Origin: Tillandsia leiboldiana
Taxonomy: Eukaryota > Streptophyta > Magnoliopsida > Poales > Bromeliaceae
NCBI GenBank assembly: GCA_029204045.2
Contig: CM055061.1
Span: forward strand, 43,734,977 to 43,798,976
Reading direction: 5' to 3'
DNA: 64,000 bases
A program made the translations under genes and the position numbers. How positions within the stretch are numbered: position 1 is the stretch's first letter; every line of letters starts with the position of its first letter. This document shows positions 12,839 to 24,930 of this stretch, in pieces. The notes beneath the pieces are model-generated. The model did no database searches, was not told the DNA's origin, and worked only from the letters and a program-made list of their open reading frames with translations.

Positions 12839-14159
12839 TCCTCCCCCACTAAAAGAAAGTTTCGTCCTCGAAACTAAAACAACTTAAAAAGGGGGTCTCA
12901 AACTAGGGTAGGTACCCATCAACACCGTCTCCAGCTCCCAGGTCACTACTCACTCCCCGTGATTACTCCTCAACAACAATAACAACAACCAGTACGGCAT
13001 GACCCGATTGCACAATCCTCTCATCACACGAGCCAGAATTTGCAACGGGCGTCCTTCGTACTCCAAACATTCACAGATCTCAAATGGAGCGAGTCAATCA
13101 CGGGCGAGGGATCCAAAAGCACATCACCCCCTTGCTGAGACGTGGAAAAACCTCAGGGACTCCAACAAAAGTTGGGGAAAAAGGGAGGAGAACAATACAA
13201 AACACATCAACACCACACCCTGGTGCCAACACGACCAGTGCAGCCCAAAACATCCCCACACGATCATCCAAGAAGGGGAGAAGCCTTAACAAGCCGGGGT
13301 CCTCACTCGGTCATTCTCAAATCCTGAACATCCAAGTGGACTGCTCCACCGCAGTCTACCATCAAAAGGAACCCCCAGGGACACAACCTTGAGCCTTGAT
13401 CACTTCAACGGTTCCACACAGCGCCAGCTACTGAATCATCAAACTCAACCCCAAATAGCTCTCCTGCTCCGGGTATCCGCCACCACAGTGGCCCCGTCGG
13501 GGTGATACTGGATGCTCATCAATAATCCAACTGTAACTTTATAGCCACTATGGGAGGCATCACTGTATCTCACAAATCTATCTCCCTTCAATGGCGATGC
13601 TGAAATCAGCGCTGGTATCAGTCTCATCACCTATTCGTCGAGCTCTGCTGGCACTATCCGGTCCAAAAGCTCTTTACCTCAATAATAACTGCCGGTCTCG
13701 GCCAATCTCGAATAGCATCCATTTTGGCCAGATTTCCACCACCGCCCCTAAGGCCAGAATAAGTAATCTAGAAAGATATGCTCTCGAAGCTAAAACTTGT
13801 ACCACAACAACTTGGCATATAGCTTCTTCCGCACAGACGTTGTCACACCATCTACTAGTGCTCCCCAAGCTCTAAATCACAAAGGGAGGGAGGGTAAAAT
13901 CAAAATATCCGGGAGAATACCGCCAATAATTCTTCCAAGTACAGCTGGAACACACAATTCCTCAAATCTTAAAGGCGACAGGGCATTAGTCATTCCATCT
14001 GGCCTCACTGTACTCATAATGCCCCTACCGTGTCCTGAACACCATCTAGGCAAAATACTCAGCTGTACGATTCCAAAAAGATACACGCATCCTAAGCAAA
14101 CAACTGCCGGAGTACAACTCCATAAAAAGGTCCTAAGTAATACCCGGACTTGCGTGCGG

Positions 14160-14474
14160 TCAACCCACACAGGAACCCTCACTGTCGTGTGTCCACGACG
14201 TGGCATCACCACCGTGTATCAACGGGGTGGCACTAGGTCGAACAGACCCTCGATCCATCAAATCCTGCGACTGTGCCATCAGCTCTCTCAGCTCTACAAG
14301 TGATATCCAATGAGGTGCTAGCGGGGTTGGCGCGGTTCCCAGAACCACGTCAATCGCAATCTCAATATCCCTCATCGGCGGCATCATCATCAACTCAGGT
14401 GGAATCACACCCGGGATCTCACGGGCAACATGAACATCCTCGAGTCCCGGTGCCGCCGTACGCACCTCTCGCAC
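14160..14474 (-). pseudogene. RT N-terminal fragment, element A
   Basis: The frame gives the hallmark segment before the gypsy RT domain: Pro-Gly-Val-Ile-Pro-Pro-Glu-Leu, Arg-Asp-Ile-Glu-Ile-Ala-Ile-Asp, Gly-Thr-Ala-Pro, and Glu-Leu-Arg-Glu-Leu. After ..LMDRGSVRPS.. it degenerates, where RT would normally continue for about 200 residues. Confidence 0.8.
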
Positions 14475-15769
14475 TAACGCTGCAACCTATGGGCTCTAAC
14501 TGTTTCGACAAACAAACCTCCCTTGCCTGCCTCGCAAAAGGTCCTAGCCTTCTCTCTCCGCAGTCAAACATCATATGGCACTGGGCTAACCAATCCCAAG
14601 CACTGGGTCCAAACACCTAACAGACACAAGTACCAATAAGTCTGCCGATACCACTCGAGGTCTCAACTGCACTGGACATGATCCACAAGCCTCCTCCACA
14701 TGCACCACACCAATAGGAGCCTGTACCTCTAGTGCACGTGGTAACAGATCTGCCTCTAGTCCATGCAGGAATGCAACATGCTCTAACTCCGACCGTGGTG
14801 ATGAAATCACACCGGCGCCACTCGATCCACAATCGTGGCGCCCTCAAACCGGGCGGCACAGACTCATCCGCTTGCCGCCGGTAGTCGTCGCTCGGTCTGC
14901 CTGAAAATCAAGACTATTCACATAGGGAGTACTACCTCTGTCTTTGCTTACACTGAGGTGACGAATAAGGTCCTCCGCAGATAATAAATCTACGCTACCG
15001 CTGCGCTACTCTGAAAAAGATGCCGATGCTGTCATCGGGATCCACCCGACCTCTGACATCTCAAAAAATCCATTATTGCAACCGTCATATGACAAAACAC
15101 CATTAATTCATACAATTTCTTATACAATTATCCTTACTAAGCTCACCCCTCAATCAAATATATTGTACCCCAAACATGCCTGTTATCAATCACAAAGGGT
15201 AGCATTCCCTTGGGTAAGCTTTACATAATCCGTCCACAAGGATATCCACCATCTGGGAGAGAAAAACGAAAATGCCTCTACCGGTTGATCAGTCCTCCAA
15301 CACCTAGCGCCAAGCGCCTCTATCCAGAATTCGCCTCTGTCGGCAGATCCCTATCTAAAGGAATTGCAACGCTACGCTCCATACACAATGCCTACTCCAT
15401 CGAGGCATCCGAAATCTGAAACGGAGGGGTCAAATAAACAAAAAGGCATCCTGGCGCAATCCACTCCCAGTCACATATATCCTATGCGCCTCGTCCCTCG
15501 AAACCTGGAGCGCGCAGTTCAACAACTGCATAACTCTCTAGCACAGGGAGGCTCTCAATTGATCACTCCATCACCACCAATCACGATTCTGCCTCCAAAG
15601 GTTCCAACTAAATTCCACGAATCGCGGTGGTTCGTTTGCCAAAACTGGCTCCATCGATCCATAATGTCCCACAGCTCATCAACTGTCAGCAATCCACCCC
15701 ACCTCGGTGCCTCGACACTAAACATTGGCACGGAGGGGGCTACTCACTCAATCACCGCCACAGAAATCA

Positions 15770-16063
15770 CTACCGCCGAGGATACTGCAACCAGGTGGCC
15801 TCAGGAGAAAAGCACTGTCGGGCTGCCCACTGCTCCGACAACTGTGTCACCCAGACCAGCTGCTCACTCTGCCGCTGATAAGCCTCTGACAATCCGGTCA
15901 TCTGGGTCCGGAGCTCTCTGACCTCAATCCGGGTATCCGGCCCCAAAATAATCCGTTCAAGCTCCACTGCTGCGACGAGTGCACACCAATCCGCACAACG
16001 CGTCGGGGAGACACCGCTCACCACGACCAACTGCACCACAGCACAAAACAAAACTCGACCCAA
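15770..16063 (-). pseudogene. gag N-terminal fragment, element A
   Basis: A 97-residue frame that begins about 240 bases inside the primer site. Its second half is an amphipathic helix (..EVRELRTQMTGLSEAYQRQ..) like the N-terminal gag helix of chromoviruses. Related frames occur in H (about 32640-32779, plus) and A-prime (44944-45171, minus). Confidence 0.6.
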
Positions 16064-16285
16064 TCCGGCAAAAGTCTAGAGCATGTCAACCGTTCCACCA
16101 CATTATGTTGTCTGCAGTCAACATAATTGCTTAGGAGAAGTAACATGCCAATCACTCGTCCCGTCACTTGGGAGAGGTATAAGACCCAATCAGAACTCTC
16201 GCCAAAACTCACGACTCTCACGAAGTCATCCTAGGGTCCAAACACAAGCCTAGGGTTTCTACAGTCCCAACTGACCTATCCCTAA

Positions 16286-16297
16286 GCTCTGATACCA
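16286..16297 (-). other. Primer binding site, element A
   Basis: TGGTATCAGAGC on the minus strand, complementary to the 3' part of initiator tRNA-Met, separated from the LTR by eight bases. Confidence 0.9.
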
Positions 16298-16305
16298 ACC
16301 TAATC

Positions 16306-19300
16306 TGTCACGCCCCGGGGTCGAAACTGCGACCCGGGCTCGCCAACAGATCCGCCACCTATGCAAAACCCGCATAGGCGAAGCGTCTAACCTGCAAAAG
16401 ATAGTGCTATATCTACGCAAATATCAGAGCGGAAATAAAATGCTGTAAAATAAAATCCAATCACTGTACAACATGAAATAAAGTACAATATTCATCTCCT
16501 CCAATACAGATAATCATCATACAATGTCCTCAGTACAGCATCTCTCAATTATAAAAGGGAGATAAACCAAAACTATAATACATCAGTCTCTCCAAGTACA
16601 AAAGATCCCTCTCCAAAGTAAACAGTAAAAATCAGCTGACCGCTAGAAGGAATCTCCAACCAGGGAATACAGCTACACTCCTCAGGCGGTATGGATCTAG
16701 CTCGTGACTCCCTCGCCCCGAACAACGACTGAAAGATCAGCAACTCCCGCAGAAGACTCTGCAAAACAGGGGGAAGAAAAGAGGGAAACAACAATGGGGG
16801 TGAGAACCACTAGTAAACCAGTAGCTTCCCCCTGTGGGTAAAGCCTCCAACTCCGGCGTACCCACTAAGTCTACCAGAGGCAAGAAAAGGAGCAAGTGGT
16901 AAAGCTGTAAACAGAACTGCTGAATAAAGGGAAACCACTACTAGTATGCCCCTAAATGCAATACTGAAAGAAATGACTATGTGAATGCATCAGGAAACAG
17001 TAACTGACCAAATAAAACCAATCTAGTCACCAGTAAAAACTGGTACTGCCTGCTCTGCTATCGAACTCAATAACTCAATAGGGGACCAGCACATAAGGCT
17101 CGAAATCCCAATCAGCACTCACAACTCACCAACTGACCGGCACCCGTCACGGTCTAAAGCCTACTCCGGAGTGGCACTCGAGGGGAGCGACCCACACGAG
17201 TAAAGTATCTCTGTATCAAGCATCTCTGTAACCAATGTCTCACAATAGCAGGACTGGATCATGACTATGATCAAAGTGGGAAACTCCGTCCACTAATGAA
17301 ACCCCGATCTGATGCAATAATCTCAATAAGTGGGAAACTCCATCCACTAGAGAAATCTGATACCCAATCCGATGCATAAGTGAATATCCGGTCAACCGCC
17401 CAATGTCCGCGGTGGCCGCAACACCCCACAAGACCAAAATCTGGTAAAGTAATCAACATTTGGCTAACCGCCTAATGTCCGCGGTTACCACAATAACCCA
17501 CAATCCACAATCAAGTACATCCTGTCTCCGACCCTAAGGTCCCGGCTACACTATCCCAAACCTCTGCTCGAACCCGAGCAACATGACTCGAAATTCTAAA
17601 TAAGAAGGAGAAAGGAAACAATCATGGTTTCTCCTAAGTCAAATCCCAATATGATAGTGTAGCACTAAAATAGTGGCCTCTCTAGATGTCCAAACAAGCA
17701 TGCAAAAGTCCTCATGCAAAATGAAAGAGGGAATAACAAATAACAGTTCCACATGTGTATCAAATAGTAAATTCACAAAGATATAACCCTCATGCTAAAA
17801 TCATCAGCCAACTACACATGTATATAATCCCTGATCCATAATAAATCCCAAAGTAGTACCCGCACATAGATATGTCATCATGTCCCAATAATTAGTCCAT
17901 TTAACCAACCTTCATAAAATCTATGTGCTAACATGGCATATTAATTATCACTATTAAAATATCCCAATGATCATGTTCCAACAACAATATTATCCCAATA
18001 ATATTTCCAACATGCTATATCCACAGAATTAATCTCAAATGATAGGCTCACATTTATATCAGTCAATCATGCATGGTAATCAATCAATATGTTCATTAGT
18101 GGGTTTCTCTAATAAACTTAGTGAGCAAGTCAGAAGTAGAGGCATGCAACAACCACCCACCTCGAAAAGTGCGCACAACGCCAAAAGAAACCTCTCGCTG
18201 CCCGCTGTCCTCTAGCACCAGATAATCATAGCACACTGCACGGTAATCAAAACAGCGCACAATTAATCCCAAAAATGCACAAACACTTGCTGTCCAAAAA
18301 TCAGCACCAAAAATGGCTAAATTTCACCTCTCTGCAGTCCTCTGAAAAATCCATAAAAATAACCACTGCGATCGTCGCGTCGATACGATCGAAACGAGTA
18401 CTCACACGTTCCGATCCGATACCTGTAGATCAAGTTACAAATAAAACACCGAGGTAAGCGCAACGCCACATAACCAAAAATCCTGTGGCACACAGTCCAA
18501 GAAAAACTTAATTATCACCTTCGAATCAATTTCCAAAAATCTCAGAAAAATCACCACCGTGTTCCTTGCGACGAGTAGATCAAAATCGAGTTCTTAAACG
18601 CCTTGATCCGATGCTCCTAGGCTGAGACATAAAATCGACAAGCCGGTGCTGTCCAGAATCCAACACAGAAAAATAGGGGTCAAAAATGCCTCGGGAACCA
18701 TGCCAAAAGTGCGAAACGGAGCAAAGTGATCAACATGAAAATCGAAGCCTTACCTCTTAGGAACGCGCTGCCATAGAAACAGCTCAAAAATTCCTCCTGG
18801 TTGGCGCTCGGGAAATTTTTGACTGAACTACGACGGAAATGGGCCAGAAAATGGAAATCGTCGAAGCGCGCCGCGTCGCAGAGAACTTGCTGTCGGAAAC
18901 TCTAAAAATTCTGAAACTTCCTGGAGAGATGTAGGGCAGAGAGGGGAACAAGTTCACTTCATGCCACTTCCTCAGTTTCTCTCTCTAAAACTCGGGAAAC
19001 ACCAGAAAAATGGGAGGGAAAATATTGAGCTCAGTTCAAAATCTCAGGCTGTGCACAAATTCTTCAAAGATGGCTAATAAACTCTCAGAAATATTCAAAC
19101 CTAGGTAAAGTGGTACATACCAAAGTTGTTTCTCTTCGAGTCCTGAATATTTTCCCATAAAAATCATCTCAAAATTCCATTCCTACTGTCCAGGAGAGAG
19201 AGAACACTGAGCACTGTCCGAAATCCCAGGCTGTGCACAAGGGTCCCAAAGATGGCTTAAAAACATCAATAAAACTCAAGATCTAGCCAAAGTATTGAAT

Positions 19301-20083
19301 ACCAAAGTTGTAGATCTACCTCTTGTGAAGATGCAGAACCAAAAATCAGGCCAAAATTCCAAGGGATGAGCTCTGTGGAGCTCCTGCACTGAAATGCGAC
19401 GAAAATGGTTGAAATCAGCTTCAAAGGGTTCATCCACCACTTGCACAGCTACGGGCACCCACAGCACACCCGAAATCCGAAAACTGGTGAAGGAGAAGAA
19501 GAAGAAGGAGATGGGGATACTCTGGAAAAATCAGAGAATTTGGCCAGATTTCAAAAGTCCAAAAATGGGAGAGAAATGGACTATTTATAGGCCAAGACCT
19601 CCTCTGCAAAAGGGGTTCGGGGGACGTTTTGGGAGACGCGAAGCCGAAAGCAGAGAGAGAAAGGGAAGCCGCCTGCGGGCGCACGCGCGCCGCCCATTCA
19701 GCGCGCCCCACGCGCCCATGTCGGGCCAATCGTGGCCCAACACGTGGCGGGGCAAAAGTTGCCTACGCCCGGTGCACCTGCTTGGTCCCGTGGACCGGCC
19801 CACTTAAAATAGGCCCGTTTTTGGGCGTCCGGACTCCGGAAAATACAAGTAAATAGTCATTTTCAAACGTTTTTCCGCGCTGAATCCAAATACGGCCTCC
19901 ATTTTACCAAATTCTCATCCAAAATTTACCCGAAAGCCTCCGGAAAAGCCCACTTGATCCGATTTTTGCGCCGGGTCCATTTCTTGAGTCCGATACACAC
20001 CCTAACACTCCCATCACCCAAGATAGTCCTCCAGAAGCCACTGATCAAGCCATAATCCTCCAATAAAGATCCGGGTCATCACA
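16306..20083 (-). repeat. Element A, 5' LTR
   Basis: 3778 bp, nearly identical to 9062-12838. TATA box at 19582-19589 (minus); conserved leader block 17168-17206 matches the consensus exactly. Confidence 0.95.
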
Positions 20084-20088
20084 GAGGG

Positions 20089-20797
20089 TTTATTCCATGA
20101 CATCATAGGGAACAATTCCACCAGCGGATGTGGATACAGGTATAGGTTATTTTTGATATTTGTGCTTGAACATCATTCGATACCGGAGCATCCTATTCAT
20201 TCTTTTCGCGTACCTTTGCCCTTACTCATGGTTGTGAGGAGAGACTCCTCCCTAGTGTGTTATCAGTTTTGACCCCGGGGCTACTTTTGGAAGTGGATAT
20301 CATTGTATCTACCGGGCTGGTTAAATTGGGTAATCAAGTTTGCCCATGGGATACTGTGGTTGTTCCGATCAGAGTGTTCGACTTGGTACTTGGCTTCAGT
20401 GGATTTGGTTTCATGGTCTTCACCGACACTTACTGATATTCGGGTTGCGAGAGTGTTAAGGATGTTTTCCAGAAGAGTTGTCGGGGATGCCTCCAGAGAG
20501 AGAGATTGAGGTCAGCATTGATCTTGTTCCCATCACCTTACCGATTTGGAAGGCACCTTACCAAATGGCTATTGCAGAGTTCCGAATGATGAGTTTGGAG
20601 GTTGTATCTCACGGCATAGTGGCATGATGGTTTACCTTGGAGGTTAGACCGCCCCTATTGGAGCAACGGATGAGGGAGCGTTACCCGGATTTGTTCTTGA
20701 TGGATACAAGTTAAGTTTCGGAGATGAAACTTCGTTAAAGGAGGGAGTGATGTAGTGCCGACGGTTTTTTCCTTTGAGTCACTTTCGGTGTGTGTGT
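20089..20797 (+). pseudogene. Element E: gypsy protease, RT start, chromodomain tail and 3' LTR start
   Basis: This continues 9061 after removal of element A. The protease active site reads Phe-Asp-Thr-Gly-Ala-Ser at 20176-20193. A following segment ends ..VFDLVLGFSG (usual form ..FDVILGMDWL). The pre-RT segment is at 20466-20588 (..FPEELSGMPPEREIEVSID..). The sequence then jumps to a chromodomain tail at about 20660-20735 (..RMRERYPDLF..). A polypurine tract (AAAGGAGGGAG, 20737-20747) and an LTR start TGTAGTGCC at 20751 follow. RT, RNase H and integrase are deleted. The LTR is cut after about 47 bp by copia C-minus. Confidence 0.75.
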
Positions 20798-21972
20798 TGT
20801 AGGTTATGGATCCCCAAGGATCTAAATAGGTTCTATCAAATACCTAGAGGGGGGTGAATAGGTATAATATCAAAAAATCAAATCTCAGTGCAATTTAAAA
20901 GAAATGCGAAAAATAAAAACAGCACACCGAGATTTACATGGAAAAACTCCAACCAGGAGTAAAAAACCCACGGGACCAACACGCAATAACAATCCACTAA
21001 GAATAGAAAGATAACAAGGTGATTACCGACTCCACGGATTCAAACCCCTCCTTCAACTTCTCTGGATCTTGCGCTCACCGACTGCAGGTCCAATGCACAC
21101 GTCCGAATCCACGAACGCCACTCGAATCCACGAGCAACACGTTTCGAATCCACGAAACGCCTTCAACACATCGAATCCACGATACCACGTTAAATCCTTG
21201 ACGCAAACTCAGCCGTAACAAAAGTATAGGCTTCGATGGTGATTCTTTGCTTAGAATATCATCAGAGAATCATGGATGAAATCTCTAAGCAAAGATTAGA
21301 TCAATTCGACAAAAAACATATCATCAAAGAACCGTCGAATTGACCGAAGAGAGGCTAAAAAGAAGAACGATAAAAACCTAGCCCCTAGGGTTGCTCTCAA
21401 GTGTTTCTGAGTTGGTCGGTATCTCTTGAGAAACCCTAAGTATCTATTTATAACCTTTGGAATTCAATCAAAGTCGGTTTAGCATACTTATCATAATTTA
21501 GCATTGCGTACCAGTACGAAAAGGCAGGTTCCGGTACTCAATCACGCAACAGACAAAAATTTTTATTGCGTACCGGTACTCAAAGTCAGGTACCGGTACC
21601 CAAAGCAAATTCCAAAAAATCTTGTGACGGATTTTGAGGAACTCTAAGTGTGGTTCCGGTACTCAATGTAAAATACTGAATTTTTCAAAGATAAGTTTAA
21701 TAAAACAAACCATGTACCGGAAACCAAACTTAAAATAAGTTATGAGTTAAAAACCATGTTCCCAAAACCTCTTCTAAATCCGGTTTCAATAAATTCATGA
21801 TTCCAAAGATTGTAAATAAACTTAAATCCCCATGAATACTTTATTCATACTTGAGTGTCAACTTGAGCTCTTTATTGAATCTTCATAGAGTCTTCGATTG
21901 CTGATTTGACAATTTGATCACTTCAAGACTCCAACTCAAATCACGAAATATGCCAACATAAAAACCTTAACA
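20798..21972 (-). repeat. Copia C-minus 3' LTR
   Basis: 1175 bp, TGTAGGTTATGG...CCTTAACA. TATA box 21445-21452 (minus). A TACCGGTA-type palindrome cluster lies upstream of it (21509-21722), and four hairpins with loop AATCCA (TGGATT in the sense strand) lie downstream (21100-21183). The PBS-side end (..ACCTAGAGGGGGGTGAATAGG..) is shared with copia B and C-plus. Confidence 0.9.
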
Positions 21973-22476
21973 ATCTCCCCCTTTGGCAATTTCGTGACAA
22001 AACCCAAAGATACATAAAACGCTCAAGACACTCATCTTAAACCAAAAAATTGAAACTCAATGTCATCACCAAAACAAAAATACAATGGAACCAATCCTAG
22101 AACAAACTCTATGACTTAGGACTTGGAGTCTTAAAGTGATGTATATCCTGCAAAACGAAACTCTAAACAAAATCAAAAGTCAGTTGTTAGAATTTAAATG
22201 TAAGTCCTACATTCGATTCGTCCTTTTGGTTCTTTTTGATTTTCAGCTCTTTTTTCATCATCTCCCCCTATCTTGATTATTTCATCTCCGTCTTTTATCT
22301 TCTCCCCCTTTTTGTCATAAATTGTCAAACAATGAAAATACTAGACAAAAGGAAATCACTAAGAGCATTAGTTCATAGGTACATGACCATAAAAGTCCTT
22401 GTTCATCAACAAACTAAAAAGAAAATGAAAAGCAAGAACAAGAAAAACAAAGAGTCACTCATCGTCATGTCCTGAA

Positions 22477-23762
22477 TCATCATCATCATGTGAAGTAGGT
22501 CCATGTGAAGTACTTGGTCCGGTCGCTGCAGAAACTACATCATCATGTTTGCAGCCGAGGATATCAAAAATCTTCTTTAATCCATCCTCAAGCTTTTTGA
22601 ACCCTTGTTCCATCCTTTTCTTTAGTGAGCGTACATCCCGATGTAATGATTGTAAAGTGACTATCTCATCTGAACCAGAAGAGTCTTGATGTTACACTTG
22701 ATGAGGCGGTGTACTTGGAGTAGCTTCACTTGCATATCCTTTTACTTGCCCAAACTTCTTTAGAGTGCTAATTGACTTGGCCAAAGTAATTCCATCAATA
22801 GTGCCCAAGCCATAGTCATATTTGACACAGGAAATATCTACTCTGTGATCTTCCAAAATACTAGTGATCAAAATCGGGTAAGGAAGCAGTTCACGGCGAT
22901 TTGATCCTTCAATTACATGTACCATTTGTTGCCAAATAAGAAATGGAATATTGATGTTTACTCCATATGCACTCTCTGGGTGACAAGGGAAATAAAGAAG
23001 AAGAAGTTGATCCTATCGAATCCTTTTAGTCCTCAATGTAGGCAAGAGGTTGTAGCATACAATTAAAGACAAAATATGGTACTCTGGCTTTACGTCCTTT
23101 GACTCAACATACAACCTGTTTGTGTGTGTTCCTAACTTGCAAATAGCATTTACAATAATATCCCAATGAGTTTCGTGCTGAAATTTACCATGAGTAAAGT
23201 GCAGACCAGTTGTGTCAACAATCAATCCCAGATTTGCACCAATTACAGCAGGAGTTATATCGAACTTGACACCTCTAACTATTGTTTCAAATATGAATGT
23301 CCCGGTGTCAGGATCCTCGTGAAGTATAACTGCTCTTATGTAAAACTCCCTGAGTAGCTCCACACAGAAACCCATCCTAGCAGGAACTCTACCATGTGGC
23401 TCAATAGGAATCCGTTCCGATAGCCTTGCAAAGTCCAGAACTTCTCGATATAATTCAGAGAAGTTGACGTGTCGCTCCCCAATACATGCTCTATTTTCAA
23501 AGATTGCACGGCGTTTTGAGCTAATATGTTGTTCACCTTCCCCAAGCTTTGAAACAATAGTTACTGGTTGAGAGCGTTCACGAATTACTGGTCCACCTTT
23601 CTTTTTCCTCGATGTCATCGGTGCCTTTCCCTTTCCTTTAACTGATTCTTACTCTGATTCAGATGAAGGTTCTGATTCTGAACTTGTTGATCGTTCATCA
23701 CGTGATCGTTTAGAAGCTTTCTTCTTTCCACGTCCACGACCACGTCCACTCCCGGTGCCCAT
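22477..23762 (-). pseudogene. Additional 3' ORF of Sire-type copia C-minus (plant transposon domain, coiled-coil)
   Basis: One reading frame of about 428 codons begins with ATG at 23762-23760 and runs to 22477, broken by three in-frame stops (near 23651, 23013 and 22692). Order: a basic Gly-Arg repeat N-terminus followed by Lys/Ser; an acidic Ser/Glu stretch; a central region (23618-22720) resembling the putative plant transposon protein domain often found in plant retroelement ORFs; and a C-terminal coiled-coil (..LKKRMEQGFKKLEDGLKKI..) with an Asp/His/Ser-rich tail. In Sire elements an extra ORF lies between pol and the 3' LTR and is sometimes called envelope-like. I see no signal peptide or membrane span here, so an envelope role is not supported. 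The solo LTR sits eight bases upstream of the ATG. Confidence 0.7.
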
Positions 23763-24171
23763 CAATACCTGTAGTATCCAGACTTTTCGGACATCGTCCT
23801 TGACCCGTGCCGGATAGGGTTAGCTGTAGGAACGTCCTTTCTTATCGACCTCGGTGGGTAGTGTGTTGGCGTTCGTTATTATTTTTCGATGATGGAGCTC
23901 GAAAACGTAGAACAGTGGTGCGATCGGATCTGAAATCCGACTCCCGGATCTTCCGGAATAGAATTTCGAAGTTTGCGGTGTCTGTATCGCGCATCGAAAT
24001 CCATGCCTCTTAATTTGCATGCTTTTCAAGGCAATGGGGTTGGTTCCTCTTGGGTCGGACTTGGGTCTGCTTAGCTGTACGAGAGTGAAAACGAAATCAG
24101 CCTTTTTAACCTCTTTTCTTAACCCTTATGTGGTACGCACGAGATTTAGGGTTTGGGGTTTCCTTTTTGTG

Positions 24172-24181
24172 TATATAAATA
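24172..24181 (+). promoter_or_regulatory. TATA box of solo LTR D
   Basis: TATATAAATA, about 400 bases from the LTR start and followed by a GC-rich leader. Confidence 0.6.
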
Positions 24182-24479
24182 CCGACAGTTTTACCCTAAG
24201 AAGAGGACTTACGCCTAACCTAGCCGCCTACGCCTTAGGAAAAACCCTAGCCGCCTTGTGTGAGGGAGAGAGAGAGAGATAGGGATCGAGAAAAGGGGAA
24301 AAGGAGGAGGGCGGCCCTTTCATCTTGGCGGATCGACGTGCGAGAGACGGTAGAGAAGGGATCCTCCTTCTTCCTCGTGAATGCAAGGTAAGCAATCACC
24401 GATCCCTCCCTTTTTTGTCCCCTTCGTTACTTTCGGGTCGTTTTTGGGGGAGTTTTAGGGTCGGGATGCGCAGCCGCCG

Positions 24480-24930
24480 TGCCCGCGCCACCCCCGCGGA
24501 GCCTTGCCCGCGCGGGACCCTGCAGCCGCGCCACCCGCGCGGGAACGCATCCGCGCGGGGCACCCTACCGCGCCGCCGCCCGCGCGGGGCATCTTGCAGC
24601 CGCGCCACCCGCGCGGGCACGCGTCCACGCGGGGCACCCTGCAGCCGCGCCGCCGCCCGCGCGTGGCATCCAGCAGCCGCGCGGGGCCACCTACCGCGCG
24701 CCGCCGCCGCGTGGGCATGCGCCCGCACGGGGCTTTCCGCCGTCGCACCGCCGCACAGGAATGCGCCCGCGTGGGGCCTCGCTGCCATCACGCTGTTGCC
24801 GCACCGCCGCGCGGGCATGCGCCCGCGCGGGGTCTCGCTGCCGTCGCGTTGTTGCCGCGCCACCCGTGTAGGCATGCGCCCGCGCGGGGCTCACTGTCGC
24901 CGCCGCGCCACCCGCGCGGGGCGTTCCGCC
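24480..24930. repeat. GC-rich degenerate tandem repeat in solo LTR D
   Basis: Roughly 450 bases of imperfect repeats of the type CCACCCGCGCGGGCACGCG / GGGGCACCCTGCAGCCGCG, very high in CpG, lying between the TATA box and the LTR end. It produces several overlapping Arg/Ala/Pro frames on both strands. Confidence 0.85.

Larger units (their letters stand above)
12839..16305 (-). pseudogene. Element A internal region: decayed gag-pol, non-autonomous
   Basis: In minus-strand order: primer site 16286-16297; gag start 15770-16063 with a predicted coiled-coil (..VRELRTQM..LSEAYQRQ..); protease end near 14560-14620 (..VLG.DWLAQ..); N-terminal RT segment 14257-14474 (..IPPELMMMPP.RDIEI.ID..); an RNase H scrap at 13480-13570 (..YSDASHSGY.., ..VVADTRSR..); and a chromodomain tail at about 12870-13080 (..LQILAR.., ..TWELE.., ..SRTKLSF). 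The polypurine tract is TCCTCCCCCACTAAAAG from 12839. The RT palm with its YxDD motif and the integrase are absent, and frames are broken throughout. Element 1 shows a similar set of survivors, so the deletions were probably inherited rather than made after insertion. Confidence 0.8.
9062..20083 (-). mobile_element. Element A, complete gypsy-type LTR retrotransposon
   Basis: An 11,022-bp element with LTRs 9062-12838 and 16306-20083, primer site, polypurine tract and a perfect 5-bp target duplication GAGGG (9057-9061 and 20084-20088). LTR lengths are 3777 and 3778 bp, with about 1% mismatch in the parts I compared by eye, so insertion was recent. The 3.5-kb internal region keeps only pieces of gag and pol, so the element must have been mobilised by proteins made elsewhere. 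Long LTRs and the chromodomain tail point to the Tekay/Del branch of chromoviruses. Confidence 0.95.

Noticed and set aside
22236..22475. 79-codon plus-strand frame
   Set aside because: It lies in the AT-rich stretch between the extra ORF and the polypurine tract of C-minus, antisense to the element, with no recognisable features.
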